Below are positions 61,779 through 64,000 of a stretch of 64,000 nucleotides of DNA, in pieces; position 1 is the first letter of the stretch; every line of letters begins with the position of its first letter. Made by a program: the position numbers and the translations under genes. Origin of the DNA: Solibacillus sp. R5-41 (GTDB lineage Bacteria; Bacillota; Bacilli; Bacillales_A; Planococcaceae); the NCBI RefSeq assembly GCF_002736105.1, contig NZ_CP024123.1, forward strand, positions 612,001-676,000, written 5' to 3'. Under the pieces are notes generated by a model. It saw nothing but the letters and a program-made list of their open reading frames with translations, did not search any database and was not told the DNA's origin.

Positions 61779-64000
61779 ATGGTAATGCGAATTGGTGGAT
61801 TAGCGTCTGGAATGGACATTGATGAGTTAGTAAAAAAATTAATGACTGCAGAGAGAGCCCCTTTAGATAAGTTGTTTCAAAAGAAAACAACTTATGAGTG
61901 GCAAAGAGATGCCTATCGTAATGTAAACACAAAGACAAAAGCATTTGATACGTATCTTGCAGATAATTTAGCTTTAAAACCTTTGAATTCTAAAACAGCG
62001 ACAAGCTCAAACTCAAATTTAGTTTCAGCCATAGCAACAGGTAAAGCCTCGGGAACGCTTACAATTGATGGTGTTTCACAATTAGCTGAAGCAGGTCGTG
62101 GTGTAGGGAAACAAATTAATGCAACAGGATCTACAAAATTAAGTGATCTTGATATTACGGGGACTTCTATTGAACTATCGTCTATACAAAAAGATGGAAG
62201 CATGGGGAAACCAGTAAAAATAGAGTTTGATCCAAATACGACGACGGTAGACGACTTTGTTAAAAAAATAAATACAAGTACGGTAGGCGTTAGTGCTGTT
62301 TATGAAGGTGGAAAGCTGTCGATTACGTCTAAAAACACAGGTGATAATAAGGCAGGTGCAGAAGTACAAGTAACTGGTGGAGCAAGTGTATTTGGTCAAT
62401 TAGGCTTTGATTCATTAAAAGGTAAAGAGACGGGTGATTTAGCTTCTGGTGGTAAAAACGCGATATTTGAAGTGAATGGTGTTGCAACAGAGCGTGCATC
62501 GAATGCGTTCGAAATTAATGGTTATAACGTAACGTTAAAAAGTACATTTAATAATACACAAACAATTGCCAGTAAGTATACGGCGGCTCAAACAGAACGT
62601 GATAATGCTAAAGCTTCTCTTGAGACAGGTGTAGATGGCAAGGATAGCTTAAATGAAGCAGCTAGAAAAGCAAAAGCAGCTTATGATGCCATAAAGGGCG
62701 GCTATGATAGTAAATTTGCTAGTGTATTAGGCTCATCAGCTTTAGATACTACAGAACAAGCAGGCTATGATAAGTTTAATAATAAAGAATTTTTAAGTAA
62801 ACTTTCTGATAAAGATATCGAACAACTTGACAAGCTTAATTTAGATCCAAATGCGACTCGTGAGGAAATGTTAGCGGCTATTTCATCTTCGCTAGATACG
62901 GAGATTTCACCAGAATTAAAAGAAAAATTACACACTTTATCAAAAGATCAATTAGTAGAGCTATCAAATGTTAATGAAACTCAATTAACAAATTTACGTA
63001 CAGAAGCAAATAGAGGTATTAAAGAGGATAATTATAATACGCTAGGTACAGGCTTTTTAAATGGCTTATCTTCTGATGAAATTACAGCCATTCAAGGGAT
63101 TGATTTTACGAAAGATGATCCATATGAAGGTTTAACGATTAGTGATGAGTTAAAAGCAAAGCTCGATGAATTATCTCCTGACCAGAAAACAGCATTAGAC
63201 AATTTATCAGAAACTGATCTGACATCATTTAAAGAACTTGCAGCTGTGCAAATTCCGCATGATGCTGCAAAAGCGACTTCTGAAGTAACAGAGGCAGCAA
63301 GAGTAGCTGGACAATCACGCCTTGATAATGCAGAGGCTACTTTAATTAAAGCTACAGTTGATGCCGAAGCGGCTGGCATTTTAAAAGATGGTGCCATTGA
63401 TGATGAAAAAGTAAATGCTGCACCAAAAGCGAATCCAGTCACACTGAATTCTACAACAAATGTAGACGACATGATGAAAACAATTACAGATTTTGTGGAC
63501 ACATATAACGCGTTTGTAAAGGATTTAACAGGTCAAACAAAAGAATCTAAATACCGAGACTATAAGCCGTTATCAGCTGAACAAAAAAAGGATATGAGCG
63601 AGAATGAAATTAAGCTTTGGGAAGAAAAAGCTAAGAGCGGCTTACTGCGAAGTGATTCACTTATTCAAAATGGCCTAACGGATATGCGTTCATTAGTTTA
63701 CCAAACGAATCCAGGTTTAAGTGATTCTAAATTTAATTCGTTATATAGTATCGGTATTACAACATCCAAAAATTACAATGAAGGCGGCACATTGGAAATT
63801 GATAAGGAAAAATTGCGTAAAGCAATAGAAGAAGATCCGGATGCAGTCGAAAAATTATTTAAAAATAGTGATGGAAAAACAGCCGATGTTGTAGATGGTA
63901 AAGTAGTAGATACGCGTGGTTATGTAGATAAATTACGTGAATCGATGGAAAATATGAAAATAAGTATCGAGAAAAAAGCCGGTCGTGCGACGATGACGTC
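61779..64000 (+). CDS. fliD: Flagellar cap protein FliD with a large internal insertion, 3' end cut by window edge
   Basis: Open from ATG 61779 (GAGGAGG eight bases upstream) to the right edge, about 740 residues so far. The N-terminal FliD domain (MVMRIGGLASGMDIDELVKK, about 1-100) and the start of the C-terminal domain (VTLNSTTNVDDMMKTITDFV from about 552, then LLRSDSLIQNGLTDMRSLVY) are typical. Most FliD proteins are about 450-600 residues. Here about 290 residues (262-550, bases 62565-63430) are inserted: helical, charged, rich in Ala, Lys, Asp and Leu. Inside it a 35-residue unit is repeated (375-411 and 453-488: ISPELKEKLHTLSKDQL / ISDELKAKLDELSPDQK). FliD forms the pentameric filament cap. 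Confidence 0.95.
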   Translation, partial: MVMRIGGLASGMDIDELVKKLMTAERAPLDKLFQKKTTYEWQRDAYRNVNTKTKAFDTYLADNLALKPLNSKTATSSNSNLVSAIATGKASGTLTIDGVSQLAEAGRGVGKQINATGSTKLSDLDITGTSIELSSIQKDGSMGKPVKIEFDPNTTTVDDFVKKINTSTVGVSAVYEGGKLSITSKNTGDNKAGAEVQVTGGASVFGQLGFDSLKGKETGDLASGGKNAIFEVNGVATERASNAFEINGYNVTLKSTFNNTQTIASKYTAAQTERDNAKASLETGVDGKDSLNEAARKAKAAYDAIKGGYDSKFASVLGSSALDTTEQAGYDKFNNKEFLSKLSDKDIEQLDKLNLDPNATREEMLAAISSSLDTEISPELKEKLHTLSKDQLVELSNVNETQLTNLRTEANRGIKEDNYNTLGTGFLNGLSSDEITAIQGIDFTKDDPYEGLTISDELKAKLDELSPDQKTALDNLSETDLTSFKELAAVQIPHDAAKATSEVTEAARVAGQSRLDNAEATLIKATVDAEAAGILKDGAIDDEKVNAAPKANPVTLNSTTNVDDMMKTITDFVDTYNAFVKDLTGQTKESKYRDYKPLSAEQKKDMSENEIKLWEEKAKSGLLRSDSLIQNGLTDMRSLVYQTNPGLSDSKFNSLYSIGITTSKNYNEGGTLEIDKEKLRKAIEEDPDAVEKLFKNSDGKTADVVDGKVVDTRGYVDKLRESMENMKISIEKKAGRATMT

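Overview
This is AT-rich Firmicutes DNA. Strong GGAGG-type ribosome sites, many SLH-domain exoproteins, a SecA2/SlaP S-layer export pair and a Bacillus-type degS/comF/flgM/hag order point to a Gram-positive, flagellated, S-layer-bearing member of Bacillales, most likely Planococcaceae near Solibacillus or Lysinibacillus. The genus is inferred from gene content only.

Layout. (1) 1-24.2 kb is a cell-surface region. It holds two NAGPA-type glycosidase proteins, a copper-amine-oxidase-N protein, SLH-anchored CAP, amidase, NlpC/P60 and GH73 proteins, a 1337-residue secreted protein made of about 20 helical repeats, an S41 protease, BrnQ, a TetR regulator and two further NlpC/P60 hydrolases, one with a textbook WalR box. 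An IS3-family element (14665-15949) sits in the loop of a terminator hairpin. (2) 24.5-31.4 kb carries slaP-secA2 (S-layer export), tagO and an LCP ligase (wall polymers), and a YigZ-family gene. (3) 31.5-35.6 kb carries degS, a degU broken by one extra T, a lipoprotein and a DegV protein, with several copies of a structured intergenic repeat. (4) 36-45 kb is the comFA-comFC-yvyF-flgM-flgN-flgK-flgL-yviE-fliW-csrA-hag block, with sigma-D promoters before flgM and hag and a CsrA site in the hag leader. (5) 45-57.7 kb is a flagellin glycosylation island: two Maf-type glycosyltransferases, then legB-legC-legG-legI-acetyltransferase-ptmE-legF, two SDRs and a Gfo/Idh oxidoreductase, consistent with CMP-legionaminic acid synthesis. 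(6) 57.7-59.4 kb is an IS630-family element nested inside a decayed IS4-family transposase. (7) 59.4-64 kb has fliB (flagellin lysine methylase), flaG and fliD, cut by the right edge and carrying a roughly 290-residue insertion.

How it fits together. SecA2/SlaP probably exports S-layer-type proteins. TagO and LCP proteins build and attach the wall polymers to which SLH domains bind, and the SLH- or LysM-bearing hydrolases remodel that wall. FlgM, FlgN and FliW/CsrA time flagellin synthesis. The Maf/Leg enzymes and FliB then modify flagellin. The most unusual items are the covarying repeat family around degS/degU, the frameshift in degU, the IS in a terminator loop, the FliD insertion and the all-repeat 1337-residue protein.
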